Assembly (NCBI GenBank): GCA_964498755.1 | Contig: CAZCIB010000035.1 | Location: 1 to 24,901 of the forward strand | Direction of reading: 5' to 3' | From: RZZS01 sp964498755 | Lineage (GTDB): Bacteria > Pseudomonadota > Alphaproteobacteria > Micavibrionales > Micavibrionaceae | Length of the DNA: 24,901 nt | Part shown: piece by piece, positions 23,221 through 24,901 of the stretch | How positions within the stretch are numbered: position 1 is the first letter of the stretch | Layout: each line of letters begins with the position of its first letter | The notes under the pieces: generated by a model | What the model was told of the DNA's origin: nothing | Seen by the model: only the letters and a program-made list of their open reading frames with translations | Database searches by the model: none | Program-made: the position numbers and the translations under genes

Positions 23221-24642
23221 GTGGCTGAATATCATTTTATCTTCAACCTGAACGACCACACCTACGAGGCGCGCGACGACGGCCTGCTCGATCCGGAGGG
23301 TTATCTTCTCTCCGTGCACAGATACACGCCGGAATTCACGGGATTTGCGGCCTCTCTCAATAAAAGGTTTGACGAAATTATCATGGCGGATAACGGGTTT
23401 TTCGCCCGTATTCGCGACCTGATCGCCGAATTTGAGATCGAGAGCGACCTTCTCTTTGAACAGGTCAAAGCCTTCGAGGACAAGATCGAGCGCAAGGTTC
23501 GGCCCGGAGAGTTGCCGGAAACCGCGCAAGCGGCCTATGCGGAACTCGGTAAACGCATTCGAGCCCGCGTCTACGAGATTGAGAAAGCGCACCCCCTTGA
23601 TTTCGAAGCGGTGCTCATGGCGCAATCGGAAATCAGGCCAGACCGGGTCGTGTGTCCGGAAGACATTCTGCAGGCGGCTCTCGTTGGCTTGAACATCGAA
23701 CCGGAATATACAAGCCTGCCGCGCTCATTTTACCGTTACCGCAATGAACGCTCGGGACGTTTCTACCGGGACGCGCTGGATCAATATCCGGGTGAGGCGC
23801 GGATCATCGCCGTCGCCTCGGCTGTCGACTATAACACGGCTTTCGACGCCGGACGCGAGCTTGGCGCGGCGGGCGCGCAGGATCTCGCGATCGGCACGGG
23901 AGCCTACATGATCGACAATCATTATACGGATCATTACAAGACGGGACGCAGGACTATCGTGCTGGAGCGCTCCGCCGCCAGACGTTATCTGCGCACGGTA
24001 CTGACGGCAAAGGGGTTGATCGAAGGTTATAAAGAAAAAAGGGGCGCATATCCGCGCTCTTTGCATTTCCTCGGCCTGGGGACGCCGGTCATGATGGTCA
24101 TGACCGCCTGGATTGCGCGTGATCTTCAGGAAGTAACCTATGACGCCACCAGTCCGATCAAGGACGCGGTCGAGGGCACGCTGTATGTTAAGGAACCCTC
24201 GTACATCAAGCTCAGGACCGACAAGCTTGCGGAGTTTTACATGCAAAACCCTCAGGAGAGTTGGACATGCGATTGCCCGTACTGCCGCAAATATCTTGAT
24301 ATTTACGAAATGGATTATGCGCGCGCCGCAGACTGGTTCGCGAAAAACCCGGATAAAACGAATCTGAAACGCGACGATTTGCGCGAGGGCGCGCTGGCGG
24401 ACGCGCTCCCGTTGTTCGCAATGCCCAGAGGCGGCGCATTTGCCCGGGACATCGCCGATTGGCGCACGGGCCACAACCATGCCATGTTGATGCGCATCAT
24501 GGAAGAATTGCGCGCCTGGCGAGATGAAGGCGTTATGGAGGAAAAGATCGCGGCGAAGCTTGATTTATACATGCGACGTACGCTGCCACATTTCGCCTAT
24601 GCCATAGGAGAAGCCTGGAATATTTCAAAAAAGAGGGGCTGA
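23221..24642 (+). CDS. Divergent tRNA-guanine transglycosylase (TGT/DpdA-like) family protein
   Basis: A 473-residue protein whose motifs follow the TGT TIM-barrel, the superfamily that exchanges guanine for a 7-deazaguanine base in tRNA and, as DpdA, in DNA. Matches seen by eye are: MADNGFF with D57 (canonical TDSGGF); RIIAVAS...DLAIGTGAY (about 194-229, canonical AIVQGG...YAIGG); FLGLGTPVMM (283-292, canonical LMGVGTP); TYDATSP with D308 at the nucleophilic Asp position (canonical FDCVLPTR); and a zinc site C350-D-C352-P-Y-C355 with H418 in GHNHAMLMRIM (canonical HN). The Cys-to-His gap is about 62 residues, much longer than in tRNA enzymes. It is the last gene of the cassette and starts at GTG three bases after the coiled-coil stop. 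Substrate is unknown; housekeeping tgt is not expected in such a setting. Confidence 0.82.
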   Translation: MAEYHFIFNLNDHTYEARDDGLLDPEGYLLSVHRYTPEFTGFAASLNKRFDEIIMADNGFFARIRDLIAEFEIESDLLFEQVKAFEDKIERKVRPGELPETAQAAYAELGKRIRARVYEIEKAHPLDFEAVLMAQSEIRPDRVVCPEDILQAALVGLNIEPEYTSLPRSFYRYRNERSGRFYRDALDQYPGEARIIAVASAVDYNTAFDAGRELGAAGAQDLAIGTGAYMIDNHYTDHYKTGRRTIVLERSAARRYLRTVLTAKGLIEGYKEKRGAYPRSLHFLGLGTPVMMVMTAWIARDLQEVTYDATSPIKDAVEGTLYVKEPSYIKLRTDKLAEFYMQNPQESWTCDCPYCRKYLDIYEMDYARAADWFAKNPDKTNLKRDDLREGALADALPLFAMPRGGAFARDIADWRTGHNHAMLMRIMEELRAWRDEGVMEEKIAAKLDLYMRRTLPHFAYAIGEAWNISKKRG

Positions 24643-24793
24643 TCTTCCCCGTGTTGTTTTCGCGGTTGCCACAGCGGGCGCAACGCTTGTCGATTGTGAC
24701 GGACGACTGGTCAAAGGTCGCTAAGGGCCCAAGGTTAATTGCCAGCCATTTTCCCAGCGGCATTTCTCCATTTGCTTCCCCCCTGTTTACCCG

Positions 24794-24825
24794 AAAAAAC
24801 AAAAGCCCGCATCGGCTTTGCGGGC
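24794..24825 (-). terminator. Hairpin terminator reading leftward
   Basis: GCCCGCA (24805-24811) and TGCGGGC (24819-24825) form a 7-bp GC-rich stem with a seven-base loop. On the minus strand it is followed by TTTTGTTTTTT, a good U-tract, so it ends a transcript entering from the right. On the plus strand the following sequence is only moderately T-rich, so it would be a weak terminator for the TGT-like operon. No gene was identified between the operon end (24642) and this hairpin. Confidence 0.65.
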
Positions 24826-24893
24826 AGTGTGCAATTTATTGATTTTATACCATTTAGGGTTCATTGGATGATATTATCCATGGGAAGGCGGTG

Positions 24894-24901
24894 ATGGATC
24901 G
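24894..24901 (+). CDS. Possible start of a next gene, cut by the window end
   Basis: ATG at 24894 has AAGG six bases upstream, and an eight-codon reading frame from 24868 ends in TGA overlapping it. A near-perfect palindrome GGATGATATTATCC lies at 24866-24879. Only eight bases of coding sequence remain, so nothing can be said about the product. Confidence 0.2.

Noticed and set aside
22726..23625. Long minus-strand reading frames antisense to the coiled-coil and TGT-like genes
   Set aside because: They mirror the Glu/Lys codons of the plus-strand genes, giving Phe/Leu/Val-rich nonsense, and have no ribosome binding site or family resemblance.
24533..24802. Minus-strand 89-residue frame at the right end
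   Set aside because: It largely overlaps the TGT-like gene and starts at the T-run side of the leftward terminator, so it would not be transcribed normally; no ribosome binding site is clear.
1..24901. tRNA, rRNA, integrase, transposase or attachment sites
   Set aside because: None was recognised on either strand despite the accessory islets, so mobility is suggested only by context such as the DUF2958 fragment and the toxin-antitoxin pair.

Overview
The window looks like a chromosomal segment of an alphaproteobacterium with moderately high GC. This is inferred from the family mix (PBP1A, MltG, YqgE/AlgH, an M16 HxxEH protease, a stand-alone DsbD-alpha-like protein, DgkA) and from gene style; the genus cannot be named from the sequence. 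Conserved housekeeping genes are interrupted by small blocks of accessory genes. The TGT-like cassette at the right and the metallopeptidase-like gene at 6140-8143 are the least ordinary parts.

Left to right. (1) 33-245 (+) looks like the 5' end of a DUF2958 gene that loses its family sequence at about position 157. (2) 199-4233 (-) is a sugar/envelope operon running asnB-type amidotransferase, NAD-dependent sugar epimerase, GT4 glycosyltransferase. (3) 4448-6007 (+) holds a 21-bp-repeat coiled-coil gene, an unknown gene with a poly-glycine tail, and a Dps ferritin closed by a clear terminator. (4) 6140-8143 (+) is a large unknown protein with an HEAGH zinc-peptidase-like motif and a Gly/Ala-rich hydrophobic C-terminal half. 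(5) 8140-9147 (-) is mltG. (6) 9195-9900 (+) is a VapBC-type toxin-antitoxin pair under an apparently leaderless promoter with two identical palindromic operators. (7) 9906-11797 (+) encodes an M16 protease and a RimJ-like acetyltransferase, facing dgkA and yqgE (-). (8) 12900-16954 encodes a secreted DsbD-alpha-like protein (+), PBP1A (-) and a VanX-like dipeptidase (+). (9) 17030-18900 (+) is a translationally coupled pair of unknown genes that seem to be built from repeated ~100-residue modules, ended by a strong hairpin. (10) 18957-20514 (-) is CBS protein, rhodanese, exported tandem OB-like protein. (11) 20942-24642 (+) is a three-gene operon: an unknown helical protein with a beta-rich tail, a very acidic coiled-coil protein, and a divergent tRNA-guanine-transglycosylase (TGT/DpdA-like) enzyme.

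How they work together: MltG, PBP1A, the VanX-like peptidase and DgkA concern peptidoglycan and lipid turnover in the envelope, and the asnB operon probably decorates a surface polysaccharide. The best candidate for an undescribed system is cassette 11. Its last gene keeps the TGT aspartates and a Cys-x-Cys-x2-Cys...His zinc site but differs strongly from housekeeping TGT, and it is tightly linked to two proteins I do not recognise. A nucleic-acid base-exchange (7-deazapurine) function is a reasonable hypothesis, not something the sequence proves.
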